In this document: positions 32,459 through 44,329 of the stretch, in pieces
How the letters are laid out: every line of letters begins with the position of its first letter
Numbering within the stretch: position 1 is the first letter of the stretch
Assembly: GCA_022575985.1 (NCBI GenBank)
Contig: JAKSXM010000007.1
Span: forward strand, 8,062,501 to 8,126,500
Direction of reading: 5' to 3'
DNA: 64,000 nucleotides
DNA from: Anagrus nilaparvatae
Lineage: Eukaryota > Arthropoda > Insecta > Hymenoptera > Mymaridae
Notes under the pieces: model-generated
Seen by the model: the letters and a program-made list of their open reading frames with translations, nothing else
Databases searched by the model: none
What the model was told of the DNA's origin: nothing
Program-made: the position numbers and the translations under genes

Positions 32459-33120
32459 ATAATAATAATAATATTTTGCAATAAAAAAAAATAGCCACAT
32501 TAATTGTTTCAAGATTTTAATATTATTTATATTATTTCTATTAATCACAAAATAATAAATTATTTAATTCTATAAGTTGTTTGATTCTTTAAAAAATGCC
32601 AATATAACTTTTAAATCTTAATTTTAAAATGCAAACATAACCATTTAATATTTTTAGGCTGTTTATTATTGTTTATAATTTCATTAAGCTGCATACATAA
32701 ATAAACATAGTAACGAACAAAATAATCCGAGAAAGTCAAAAAGAGGCAAGATTTCCATCATTTTTTCTTGTGTGTTATAATTTATAAGAAAATAAAAAAA
32801 AAAATGTGATCGGATACAAAAAATTACTATAAACTAAATTTCTAAAACTTGTACTCTTATTAAAATAAATTAGATATGTCCAAAACGAAAAATAAAGGTG
32901 TTTTATGTATTTTTTTGTGACGAAGATTTTGGAGACAAAAATTTTCAAAAAATTAATTATTAGATTCAAGATATCGAGTAAAAACCATACTTTCAAGTAT
33001 AAGTACTTTCATGGAAATAAATGAGGTATTGCATCCAAATTAAAAAAAAAAAAAGTATTTTGAGATTTTTTTAATAAAAAAATTTTTGGAAAAAAAAGTT
33101 AGGTATTCGTTCGATAATAA

Positions 33121-34554
33121 ATTGTTTTGGAATATCACTGGTTACAATATTTTAAAATATTAGTACTTTCATAGAATTAAATGAGGTATTACACCAAAAA
33201 AAAAAATAAATATTGCAATTTTTTTTATTTTTCTTTTTTTTTAATTTAGATAATAAAAATTTTGAAAAAATTAAGTATCAATTCCAAAAAATTACTGTAA
33301 ACGAGGTTCTTAAAACTAGTACTTCCATGGAAATAAATTAGGTACTACGTCCAAAAAGAAAAAAAAGTTTCGTATTTTTTGTATTTTTTTGTGAAAAAAA
33401 TTTTAGGAAAAAAATTTTCAAAAAATTAAGTATCAGATTGGAGATATCAAGTAAAAACCATACTTTCAAGTATAAGTACTTTCATGGAAATAAATGAGGT
33501 ATTACATCCAAAATAAAAAAAAGGGGGGGGGGGTTGAGATTTTTTGATAAAAAAATGTTTGGAAAAAAAATTAGGTCTTAATTCGATAATGGTTTTGAAA
33601 TATCACTAGTTACAATATTTTCAGATAATTGTACTTTCATAGAATTAAATGAGGTATTACACCAAAAAAAAAAAAAATATTGCAGTTTTTTTTATTTTTA
33701 TTTTTTTTTAATTTTGACAAAAAAAAATTTGAAAAAATTAAGTATCATATCCAAAAAATTACAATAAACAAGGTTCTTAAAAGTAGTACTTCCATGAAAA
33801 TAAATTAGGTACTAAGTCCAAAAAGAAAAAAAAAATTGGTATTTTTTGTATTTTTTTGTGAAAAAAATTTTAGGAAAAAAATTTTCAAAAAATTAAGTAT
33901 CAGATTGGAGATATCAAGTAAAAACCATACTTTCAAGTATAAGTACTTTCATGGAAATAAATGAGGTATTACATCCAAAATAAAAAAAAAAAGGGGGGGT
34001 TTGAGATTTTTTGATAAAAAAATGTTTAGAAAAAAAATTAGGTCTTAATTCGATAATGGTTTTGAAATATCACTAGTTATAATATTTTCAGATATTAGTA
34101 CTTTCATAGAATTAAATGAGGTATTACACCAAAAAAAAAAAAAAATATTGCAGTTTTTTTTATTTTTCTTTTTTTTTAATTTTGAGAAAAAATTTTTGAA
34201 AAAATTCGGTATCAGATCCAAAAAATGACTATTAACAAATTTTCTAAAACTAGTACTTTCATAGAAATAAATTAGGTACTACATCCAAAAAGAAAAAAAA
34301 AATTTGTATTTTTTGTATTTTTTTGTGAAAAAAATTTTAGAAAAAAAATTTTCAGAAAATTAAGTATCCGATTCGAGATATCATTTAAAAACCATACTTT
34401 CAAATATAAGTACTTTTATGGAAATAAATGAGGTATTACATCCAAATCAAAAAAAAAAAAAAGTACCTCGAGATTTTTTGGTGAAAAAATTTTTGAAAAA
34501 AAAATTAGGTCTTAATTCCATAACATTTGTGAAATATCACCGATTACATACATA

Positions 34555-34596
<42 letters not shown>

Positions 34597-34600
34597 GACT
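33121..34600 (+). repeat. Higher-order tandem repeat, 467-bp period
   Basis: Within the array AGAATTAAATGAGGTATTAC recurs with its AGAATTAA ending at 33180, 33648 and 34115, spacings of 468 and 467 bp. Each unit contains two related subunits, one with CATGGAAATAAATGAGG and one with TAGGTACTA. A G-run (GGGGGGGGGG or GGGGGGG) occurs at the same place in two units (about 33523 and 33994). Confidence 0.85.
34555..34594. repeat. (CA)n microsatellite
   Basis: About 17 CA units at the same relative position as the (CATA)n tract at 4.45 kb and the (TG)n tract at 22.66 kb in other copies. Confidence 0.85.
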
Positions 34601-34729
34601 TTTTTTAAAAACAGGTTTTTTAGCTTCCTGGGGTCCCAAAACGTGCTTATATGCCAAAAAATAGAAAATCAAATTTTGACCTAACACAATGGTTCCTCTT
34701 TGAGGAACCAAAAAATTTTTCCTATTAAT

Positions 34730-36990
34730 ATTTTTACTGGATTGAATAGATCATTTTTTTTGTTGAAAATAAGTAATTATTTTATGCGATGAATTTCAAC
34801 GCCGTTTTATAATTCCTGATTTTGAAAGTTGTGATTAAAAAACAAACATTATATAACAAATATTATATAGCAAAGCTACAAGCGCATATGCAAGAAAACA
34901 TGTACAATACAAATTAAAATGCCAGAGTCGAACCACCAGAAATAATTTGAATTAATATAATCTATAAACGATTTATAATAAACTTAATTTTTAAAGAATA
35001 AAAGAGTATTTATTTTAAGCATATTTAGAATAAATACTAATGTTTGTTTTTATATACCCTTCATAATTCATTTCATTTGCGAGAGAATATTTAGTCTAAG
35101 TACTACCTTATTCTATAAAGAAAAGATAATTATTTTTAAAAAAATCTCGTATAATTATTCCATATTTTAAAAATAATTAAGTTATGCAATAAAAATGAAT
35201 ACGATTTTCTTATATCCTACATAATGCTAATAAGGATATAACTTACATCCTATATATATCTTCATTGTTTTTTTATTTATAGTTTGTTGATCGTATCTCT
35301 AAGTTTAATCTGAAATCAGTTTGCTATTTTTTAAACGTTTTCTTTCTTTATAACATGCAATACTAAAAAAAACTTGTAGGATGATTCTTATAGATAAAAT
35401 AGCACGAGGAGATGCACTTTGACTTGCATAAAAAATCAAAAGTATTTATAAGTATTCGAACAAGAAAGTTCTCAAGGAAATCATGAAAAACTTTTTTTTA
35501 TACATTTAAATATTATTACGAACATGTATTATAAATATAAAGAGCTTTTGCATATAAATTTTTTCATGTACAAAAAAACAAAACAGATTTTATTTTTCTT
35601 AAAAAATGAATCCAATAAATATGTAGAAAGATTTTTACCGATAATCGTGTTTCTGCAATTCAGATCTGCTTAAATCGCGTGATTTACACGAAAATTTTTT
35701 TTTGGTTCTCAGATATACTACCTGCATTCTAAATTTTTCTTTTTTTTTTTAATTAGGTCTTCAAAAAGATACTTAAGATAAATAATAATAAAAGAATGTG
35801 CATGTATTTACACAACGGGCAGAAAAATACTACTTTCTTACCTGTACTGTACGTCTTTTTAGCCTTTTTTGTGCTAAATACTATTCTAAATTACTGACCC
35901 TCAGGGTTATGACCCTTGAGCAAGTAAATCTTCGCATTCGGTAAAAATGAACTTTTTCACAACACGTTATAAAAGGTACCTAAAATATTACAATTTTTAA
36001 TTAAACATGCAAAAAAAACAAAAGGAACTCATCCTTTGCCCTTAATTTTTTCAATCTTTTTTATCTTTCCTGACAGAGCGTAAGTAGGTATAAGCAACAT
36101 TTTTTTGGTTGGTCACTTTATCTAATTAATATGTGCATTTAAAAGGAGGATTAAGTTTGATTGATAAATTTTAAAGTTTTTTTATAATAATATAACTTTG
36201 TTGAAAATCAAATAAATAAACGCATGTTTTTTCGCTTCTTTGACCTTGAGTCTATATCTTTGACCAGAATGATTTTATGTTTAGAAAAACCCCTCTCTTA
36301 TTACAATTTTCTCTCTTTATACTGTATAGCTACAGGAATAACGCCCTACTAGTTATATAATAAGAACCAGTTGAACGCGAGTCGCCGACTCGGGAACATC
36401 GATGTTAGGGACGATAATATTTTTGATAAAAATTTGCAAAAGATTTTTAAATTGGCCTTCTTTTTTTTAAATATTGTAAACAATGAATAAACAGAAAACG
36501 ATTTTATGAAGTTTTTTTCTGAAATAAGTTTGCAAAAATAAGTGTTTTAATTTTTGCATATATTTTGTTTTATTTTTAGTGTAAGCTGGTGTAAGTTAAA
36601 CTTTTTTGTTTTAAAAAGTGAATAAAAAAGTTTAATGAATTAAAATTGGTCCCTGATATAACAAAAAAAGATCTTAATTGTAAAATAAAAAGCAACATTA
36701 ATAAAAGTGTATAAAAAACGTGCATGTTTTTGTTAGTAAAAAAATCTAAAAAGCTTTGTTGTTTTGTTTAAATTTGAATACTTTAAAGAAGATCGTCGTA
36801 ACTGGAATTTATAAAAGCACCTTTGTACCCTAGGTCAACGTACTCACAAGCCTTGGAAAATGAACTTTATACATAATTTTTTTTAGTGAGTTTAAAAAAA
36901 ATAATAAGAAAAATAAGTAAAATAAAAGATGTTCAAACTGAGGGATATTGGAATCTATAATCGGTAACTATAAATTTATTATTAATAATA
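34730..36990. other. AT-rich stretch, nothing recognised
   Basis: No supported gene. A small GC-rich hairpin, CGAGTCGCCGACTCGGG, is at about 36379. Confidence 0.5.
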
Positions 36991-37639
36991 AACATGATTT
37001 ATGTGGGGATTTTCAAATGTTCCTTATGGTTGGATCTTCAAATTGGTCCTAAAGTGATTTCTCCCAAATGTAAATCTAGAAATATTTATCCATGCAAGTT
37101 TTTAGTTCCAAGGGTTCAATCCTCGATTTTCGGCAGCCATTTACACTTGGGGATTTAAAAAAGGAGTAAAATTTTCATATTAGTGTGACCATTGTTTTCC
37201 TATTAATTTACAACATAAATATTACCGTAAAAAATGATTTCGTGGTTCAAAGTTTAATTCGAACTGCGCATGCACGAGAAAGTAGCAAAGCACGTTGTTT
37301 TTAAAAACATGCACTGATGTGAATAAATGATTGACGTGACATCTATGAGAATTTTCACTAATTTATAACATTCTTTGCAGCGATTTTTACATTGATTAAT
37401 AGTAATTTTTAAACTAATACTGGTAAATATTACAGTGAAAGTTAGGTATGGTCATTTCGAATATTTTTTATTTGAGTAATTAATAACAGCTTTCAAAAGT
37501 TCACTTTTTCCAAATTTCAAATTTCTCACCAAGATATTCGCATGTAATTTTTGACATTTTTTCATGGATTAATTTGAAAATAACCAGATTTTAAAGTAAT
37601 AAGACTGAGTAATCCAATTTTTCATGAAATTATTTTTAA

Positions 37640-38096
37640 CATGGAACATGTTCATTGGATGGGGTATTTGAAAAAGTTTGGCTCGGCAGGGGGGGGTGAA
37701 AAATTGACGCTTTTAGGGGGGGGGGGGTCAAAAATTGACGTTTTTAGGGGGGGGGTCAAAAATTGACGTTTTTAGGGGGGGGGGTCAAAAATTGACGCTT
37801 TTAGGGGGGGGTCAAAAATTGACGCTTTTAGGGGGGGGGGGGTCAAAAATTGACGCTTTTAGGGGGGGGGGGTGAAAAAGTGACGTTTTTAGGGGGGGGG
37901 GGTGAAATGGACTTAGAATATTTTCGATTTAGGGACTTAGAATAATTTGAAGTGGGAGTCAGGACCTGATCAGGCCCTGATAACAACAACAACTTAGAAT
38001 ACTTTAAGTTTATGGACTTAGGATAATTTATATTTCAGGATTTATTGTAATTTCGGTTTTTGGATTTATTACTGTTATGAGTGAACATGTTCCATG
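37640..38096. mobile_element. MITE with palindromic GGAACATGTTC ends and G-run minisatellite
   Basis: It starts CATGGAACATGTTCA and ends TGAACATGTTCCATG, a 15-bp inverted repeat that is itself palindromic. Inside are a G-run minisatellite (37687-37904) and short repeats of GACTTAGAATA and GGACTTAGGATAATTTA, with TCAGGACCTGATCAGGCCCT near 37961. Related, more decayed copies lie at 44075-44325 (inverted) and 63005-63215. No TSD could be identified. Confidence 0.7.
37687..37904 (+). repeat. G-run minisatellite, 7 units of about 30 bp
   Basis: Seven copies of TCAAAAATTGACGTTTTTA (or TGAAAAATTGACGCTTTTA) are each followed by 7-13 G. G-run length varies from unit to unit. The clustered G runs could form quadruplex structures, although the loops of about 19 nt are long. 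Confidence 0.92.
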
Positions 38097-38943
38097 CTCG
38101 TTGGTTGTGTAGTTACACAAACCGGTTATAAATTTTTTTTTTTGAAATCCATAACGTATATGTTAAAAAGTAATTCAAGCACTTTTATTTATATACTTAT
38201 ATATTCACGCATGCGCAGTTCAAATAAACTTTTGAACACCTGAATTTTCTATGGGAAATTTTCTATTGGAATCTAAGAGAAAAAATTTTTTTTTATATTT
38301 TTTTTTTAAGGTAAAGTATACTTTTTATAAAAAATAAGAAAAATTAATCCTCTTTTAAAAAAAAAATCCCAAAAATGAAAATAGCTGCAAAAAATTAAGT
38401 ATTTAACTTTTAAAACTAAAAAGTAATATTGAGGCTAGTAGTACTTTTGGATCAATTTGAAGACCCAATCATAAGTTTTCTATTAAATACATTTGAAAAT
38501 ACCAATACAATAATTTTTTTTCGAGAGGTACTTTATGTGTTTAGTTAAAAATTTCTTTATTTTTTTTTAAGCTTATCATTTTTTGAATACAAAATTTTGT
38601 AGATTTATATTCGCATCATGTTTGAATATGCGGCGTTAAAACATGCATATCAAATAGATAAGTTAAAAACTACCATGTTAAATTTCTAACATTTTCCTTT
38701 TGAAGACTACTTTTTTTTAAATAACTTATCTTTTTTAGATAATTCATTTTATAAGTAAATATCCAGAGAAAATATCGATAAATCGAAAAAGCTTAAACTA
38801 ACGATACTTTTTTTTCATGTGAAAAAAAATCATATAAAAATGTAGTATTTGTCATTTTACGAATTGACGGTGCTTTATTTTAAAGAAAAAATACTTAAAA
38901 TAAAAGAACTTAGTGCTATAAAAGTTACCCTTTTTTTATTCTA

Positions 38944-39430
38944 GTGTATTATTATTATTCTATTTATTTGCCTGTCAAAATATGGTACACTCTTTTACAT
39001 ATAAGTATTAAATTAATTAAAATACAATATATAAATTATACAATAAATAAAATATATAATTTATAATTTATAAAACGTTTAGTAAAGTCTAATTGAAGTC
39101 AATACATTTTGTCAATAATATAAGAGAAAATAGGAGGGTTTTTGTTAAATATTATCGATCCTATCTAAATACTGCCTTATACTTTTCTTAAACCGTGAAT
39201 GTGAATGAATATCACGTATGCAGGGAGGGATTTTATTCCAAAAGTGGGCATATTTAACTTGGAATGAATTAAGACCCCAGTGTACACTATGCAATATTCA
39301 AAAAATGTGAATATAAATGAAAAATAAAACGTGTAACTATTACGCTTATGTAAGAGAACAACGGAAGGAAGAAAGGGGCCTCTATTTTCGTGTTTAGCAT
39401 TTTTAAATATTTGTATCATCGATTTTTTCT
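38944..39430 (-). pseudogene. 3' end of a LINE (ORF2 C-terminus and 3'UTR)
   Basis: On the minus strand VHWGLNSFQVKYAHFWNKIP continues with CIRDIHSHSRFKKSIRQYLD and a stop at 39145-39147. The FWN.(I/L)P..IR...S...FKK.(I/L)..YL pattern is the conserved end of Jockey/CR1-type ORF2 proteins. The 3'UTR follows and ends in an (AAT)n tail at about 38947-38960. The 5' side is truncated somewhere beyond 39300. It is a different element from the 6-15 kb LINE. Confidence 0.6.
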
Positions 39431-39439
39431 AAGGTGTAA

Positions 39440-40085
39440 GAAATAATCGAATTTGTATATGTACAATGTAAAAGGAAATCGAGGTTGACATTTATAGTTA
39501 ATAATGATAATAATAATAATAATGTGCCATTGTACGAAAAGTCCATACAAGCCTTAGCAAAGTTCGTCGAAATTTATCTATGATTAAACTTGTCATTTTC
39601 ATATAGAGAGAGACTAGTGAAGGAAGTATTGAATTTTAGGATAAATTTCCAATCGAATAGATACTGCACATATATATTGAGGTTATGTCGATTTCGGCAA
39701 TATAATATCTTGGAAGGAATTTAGTTTAATGGAAGAAAATCCGCTGTATATTTCTGATTATTAAGTAATGCAGAGATTTTATTTTTTAAATTCGATTTTT
39801 ATATCTTAAATCACCATATAAATTATTTTTTATTGCAGATATAATTTATTTAAATAAATCGAGTTTACTACATATGTAAGACGTTTCGTGACATATGGTT
39901 TCCGAAAATTCTGTTTTCTTAGCTTTTATTTTATAGTTTAGCAAATATATCAACCGTAAATGATAAACCTTTTTTTTTTTTTTTAAGGGAAGTATGTGAA
40001 TCTGGTATTAATCATACAGTGTTTGCGGGCCTTAAGGACACGCGAATTTCCATGACCGCCCAGTTGGTAACCGACTTTGTCAGAT
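39440..40085. other. AT-rich stretch, nothing recognised
   Basis: Only a short (AAT)n run at about 39506-39524 stands out. Confidence 0.4.
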
Positions 40086-40089
40086 TCTT

Positions 40090-40690
40090 ATTCTATGTCA
40101 AATTTAAACTCCCTTGCGCTTTATATCCCAAACTGGAACTTCTTTTTCAGGTATAACTTCGGTTTGGAACGCACAGCCTAGGCAACTGGCTGCTGCCTTC
40201 CCCCTGTCTAGAGATAGGAGAGTTCTCTACGATAGAAAGCCTTTTTTGTCATTTGAGTGTCCCTGCCGTTATTTGCTATTTTGTCCTAGTTTTTAGTGCT
40301 CTGCAGCATTTCTGGGACCACTCCCTCATGCCTCCAATTCGGGAATGGCGGGCACCCCTCTGAGTAGTTCACACATCCAAAAAATGTGTACTTTACGGTG
40401 TAAACCTCACTCAAATAGTACATGTACTGTTTGGTTTCAACCTTATGCCACGTCTTCGATACTTCACGGAATTATCCGTTACCTGTCAGAAACTGGTTAA
40501 GGTGGAAGTCTACTTCTCCATGATGGTGTCCCATCTAGGCCTCCAGACATGGGATTAGTTTATGCTTTCACCGGCTCACTTTGACGTTATCCCATCGTTG
40601 CTGCCATTGATTTATGACGTTGGAGTGGACACGAGTGAAAACCACTTCGCACTCCTCTACACTGTCGTAGATGGATTTCGTCAAAAACAA
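40090..40690 (-). pseudogene. R1-clade ORF2 C-terminal fragment (second copy)
   Basis: The minus strand reads VINQWQQRWDNVKVSR, then HHGEVDFHLNQFLTGN, YTFFGCVNYSEGCPPFPNWR and CLGCAFQTEVIPEKEVPVW, across frame changes and stops. These are the same blocks as in the copy at 9.5-9.8 kb (HGEIDFYLTQFLTGHG, HTFFGCPRFAEG, CFRTEVIPK), so both belong to related elements. Nothing of gag, endonuclease or RT is present: this is a 5'-truncated 3' end. GC is higher than the surroundings. Sequence to about 40020 may be 3'UTR. Confidence 0.75.
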
Positions 40691-40694
40691 TAAT

Positions 40695-42180
40695 AAGAAA
40701 TATTCTGATAAAATTTTAAATTTAACTCAATAAATTTTTTGTACATCTATACCACCAGCATCGGGCAGACTAACTAGACTTGTGTCATTATCCTACGGAG
40801 ATATAGCTTGAGTAAAACATGCTAATGCATTTTTCACTGAGACTAATGATAATTATACAAAAATTTCCTCAGATGCTCTTTAAGTTCACCACTGACCACC
40901 CCAATTAAAAATATATTTTATTTAGAATTGAAAAATTGATACATCTAAAGTGGTTATTATTATTGTAATCATCTAAAAAAAATAAATTATAGATTTGACA
41001 TAAATAGAATTTAAAACTTTTTCTTTCCTATACAATCTGGAGTTAACTCACGTTTTGTATTATGATTTAAGTATGCTATTTTTTGATTAAAAAAAAAAAG
41101 AATTTATGAACCAATTTTACGTACTTCTTTATATGGTAATAATAATAAAAAGATTTTTTCAAGTAGGTATAATTTTAATATCTTTGGTTAATCTTAATGT
41201 TTAAATAATTTTTTTTTTTTAAATTGGATTGCATGTGAAAATGTATGCTTAAATTTTTGTTTTTGATAAACTTTCACCAGTTTTAAAAGTACTTTTTTAC
41301 TAATTTTAAGAAAAAATATATAAAAAGTAATAAATGATATAACTAAAAGGTTATGCAATATTAAAGTCCGATAAAGAAAATTGATCTATTGATTATGTGT
41401 ATTTTTTTGCAATACACTCAACAATCAAGAACCCATAAATGTATTGACTCACACACATGTGGTAAAAAACTTTTAATATCAACGTGTCACGTCTCTTATA
41501 ACCAAAAAGTTGCTAATACAATATAGACTATGGATCTATAACGAAGATGAAGTGATTTCCGATCTTTTTTTGTGTCAAACAAAACTGATATAGAAAACGA
41601 TTCCATTTAATATAGACATTTTTTGCAATACACTTTTTTGATGATTGCATTATAAAGTTTTGTGGTTTTTGTATTTTTCCAATATTTTGATGTGCGTATA
41701 CAGCACTGGAAGCAACACTGGAAGTTAATTAAGGTTTTTGTTTTGAAAACTCGTGATGAGAACACAAAATATAATTTGTTAGGTAGCTAATAATTAGAGT
41801 TTGAGGATTTCTCAACTTTCGTCTCTCTTTTAATACCCAAAGGCATACCCAAAGCAGTTATTTTATGAGAAAGCTAATTTTGTATGACGTGAATTTTACT
41901 ACAAAATATAAATTTATTTGCTTTATTTTTTTTGTTTCAATTTGATTTGTTTATTTGTTATTAGAATATTTGTGATTAGAATATGATTTATTAGCTACTT
42001 AATTAAATTCTAAAATTTGTCCATACGGTTAAGTTATTAGTTAAGTTTCTTAATCTCCATTCATATATTCATTTTCTAAATTGAACATAAAAAAATTGAT
42101 GATTGCACCAATTTTTTACAAATATGAATAAAGAGTTTATCAGAAAAACGACTAATAAAAAGTCGCCCCGCGTTTTAGAA
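40695..42180. other. AT-rich stretch, nothing recognised
   Basis: No supported feature. Confidence 0.45.
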
Positions 42181-42194
42181 GAAGAGTTGAAATA

Positions 42195-42408
42195 CTTGTA
42201 ACAAGAACTTGAAATTGTCCCTCATGAACGAGGGATTCCCAGTAAAGTCGTGTTGGTTATGTCCCTGCCCTTTGTTTACACACCGTTTGTCGCTACTAGT
42301 GATTGAATGAGTTAGTTAAATCTTCAAATTGATGCGTGACAACATTTTTGCACGTTAGTGACAATGCTAGAAATATGACCGAACTTGATCATTTAAAGGA
42401 AACAAGAT
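42195..42408 (+). pseudogene. Decayed 18S rRNA 3'-end fragment
   Basis: The sequence follows the 3' end of nuclear 18S rRNA: CATGAACGAGGGATTCCCAG, GTCCCTGCCCTTTGTTTACA, CGTCGCTACTAGTGATTGAA, GACCGAACTTGATCATTTAA and AGGAAACAAG. It has small gaps (for example the GCGAGTCAT...GCTCGCG hairpin is missing) and many changes towards A or T. It stops before the usual end of the gene and no ITS or 5.8S follows. It is a dead rDNA copy, not a working rRNA gene. Confidence 0.88.
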
Positions 42409-42409
42409 T

Positions 42410-44070
42410 CATAAAAAGTAATATAATGTAACAGAAAAAGAAGAGCAAGAATCTCTCAAAACACATATAAAAAAAACATATATAAAACAAAATAAAAATG
42501 TACTACAAAAATTAAAACAATAAAATAAAGTGCTTAGAACGAAAATTAAACTTTCAATATAGAATGTACCGTTTTGGTAGAAGCGTTACAGGTTGATCCT
42601 CGTTCATGGGGAACTATTGGGAGCTCCAATCTCAAGTTACTAAATCAAAATTATTTCTAGTTCCATTACTACCTCTTTTTGAAATATTTTGACTATTTGA
42701 TCCATTCCTCTGATTTTCAAGCCTTTTGGGGTTTCCCTAAAAATAGGATCTATGTTAAAACTGTAACTTTCTCAATGTTCTAAAAACACACTTTGAACAA
42801 AATTGCTTAACGCAAATATTAATAATAAATTAAGTTAAAAAGTTATCACATAACAATAAATTATCATCCATTTTTTATTAGCACAATAAACATAAATACA
42901 ATTTATAAGTTAGCTCTGTTATCTCTTTTTTTGTTCATTAGAACAACAATTAAGACGAATCCCCAAGTGCTTTTAGCTAGTAATAAAATAATATATATGT
43001 TTTTTGCTATATAACATTTCTCTTCTACTTCTACCAACCTGATAAAAACTGCTATTATATGTAATTTAGTAATAAGCAAAATAAACAAGAATTTAAAGCA
43101 CTTTAAAAAATTATTAAAACCAAGTGATTCGCCTGAAAATATAAGTTACAAAAATTTATCTTAATTCAATAGTAAAATATAATTTTTCAATAAACAAAGA
43201 AAAAATAAATGATTTGTAATTATAATATATAAAAACTTCAACTATTGTCTGGATATACATTTCTATGCATATATGTACATATTAGCCTGTCAGCTATTTT
43301 AAAAAATTACTTGAATTTTCGATTACCAGAAGAAAAAAATACCAATTACCAAAAAAATAAGATTCCCAAAATTATTGGCGATTTAATTACCTCATTGTGT
43401 AATTGACAACTTTTTGTATCAAGTAATACCCCAGCAATTTTTTAAAATGACTGAAAATAACCGCCTGGTCAACGTATATTCTGATATATTCCCTGAGGGT
43501 ATAAGGAAGCCAATTTACTTTTTAGATCTAACTCTCTCTCTCTTTCTCAGTTTAAATGTTAATATACAAAAGTATAGAAGCATTTTCTATATATATTTAT
43601 TCGATACATCGCGAAATACCCTAAGGGTTATATCCTTTTTACTTGATACACATATGAGCATTTGTTAACATCAACTCCTTATAGCTTGTGTATTACTTAC
43701 ATAAAACAGCTTTATCATCAAAATTTTAAAACATGATCTATTCATTCAATATTACCTACATGTATATGAGGAAATCTATTCGAAGTTTATTCACTGGTTC
43801 TGGTTACATTAAAAATTGATTTTTCGGTATTTTGAACTTGATAGAATCTTGTTATAAATTCTGGTAAGTAATTGTAGAAAATTGATCAAAAAATTAACCC
43901 AAACATGTAAAAATTTATATTAAAATAAATTCTATAAAATATAGTCTTCATACATCTAGAATCCTAAGGGACTTAAATGGGTTGTAGCTAAGGAAACAAT
44001 AAAAAAGTTTTTTTTTTAACAGTCTTTAATACGTAAAAATTAATGATCTAAGAGAAAAAATTTATGATTG
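42410..44070. other. AT-rich stretch, nothing recognised
   Basis: A GC-richer patch at about 42560-42640 and a short (CT)n run near 43533 are the only landmarks. Confidence 0.45.
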
Positions 44071-44074
44071 GTCA

Positions 44075-44325
44075 CTCATAACAGTAATAAATCCAAAAAC
44101 CGAAATTACAATAAATCCCGAAATATAAATTATCCTAAGTCCATAAATATAAACTATCCTAAGCTCTTATTCTTATCAGGGCCTAATCAGGCCCTAACTC
44201 CGACTTAAATTATTTTAAGTCCCTAAATCAAAAATATTTTAAATCCAATTCACCCCCCCCCCCCGCCTAAAAACGTCACTTTTTCACCCCCCCCTGCCGA
44301 ACCAGACTTTTTCGAATACCCTAAT
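44075..44325 (-). repeat. Inverted copy of the GGAACATG MITE family
   Basis: GTAATAAATCCAAAAACCGA, CTAAGTCCATAAATATAAAC, TATCAGGGCCTAATCAGGCC and CCCCTGCCGAACCAGACTTT match 37640-38096 in reverse complement. It has only one minisatellite unit (GCCTAAAAACGTCACTTTTTC between two C runs) and has lost both palindromic tips. It shows that the unit number differs between copies. Confidence 0.8.
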
Positions 44326-44329
44326 ATTA

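Larger units (their letters stand above)
32790..34720 (+). repeat. TACGTCC-family array
   Basis: Forward units with the motifs TACTTTCATGGAAATAAATG, AGGTACTACGTCCAAAAAG, AGTATCAGATTGGAGATATC and AATGGTTTTGAAATATCACT. The array ends with a (CA)n run, TTTTTTAGCTTCCTGGGGTC, CAAAACGTGCTTATATGCCA and CAATGGTTCCTCTTTGAGGA. A short palindrome (GGTTCCTCTTTGAGGAACC, 34692-34710) marks the end, as at 22541. Open frames at 32775-32996 and 34418-34684 are artefacts. Confidence 0.8.
37000..38502. repeat. Imperfect 1.5-kb inverted repeat
   Basis: The left arm has GGTTGGATCTTCAAATTGGT (about 37032) and TTCGAACTGCGCATGCACGA (about 37258). The right arm has the inverted matches CAATTTGAAGACCCAATCAT (about 38453) and TCACGCATGCGCAGTTCAAA (about 38206). 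The arms are diverged and another element lies between them (37640-38096). No coding sequence. Confidence 0.6.

Noticed and set aside
33121..34600. CRISPR-like array
   Set aside because: Repeats are 467 bp, AT-rich and adjoining with no spacers, in eukaryotic transposon DNA.
42195..42408. Working 18S rRNA gene
   Set aside because: The fragment is short, has gaps and many substitutions in otherwise invariant blocks, and lacks the end of the gene.
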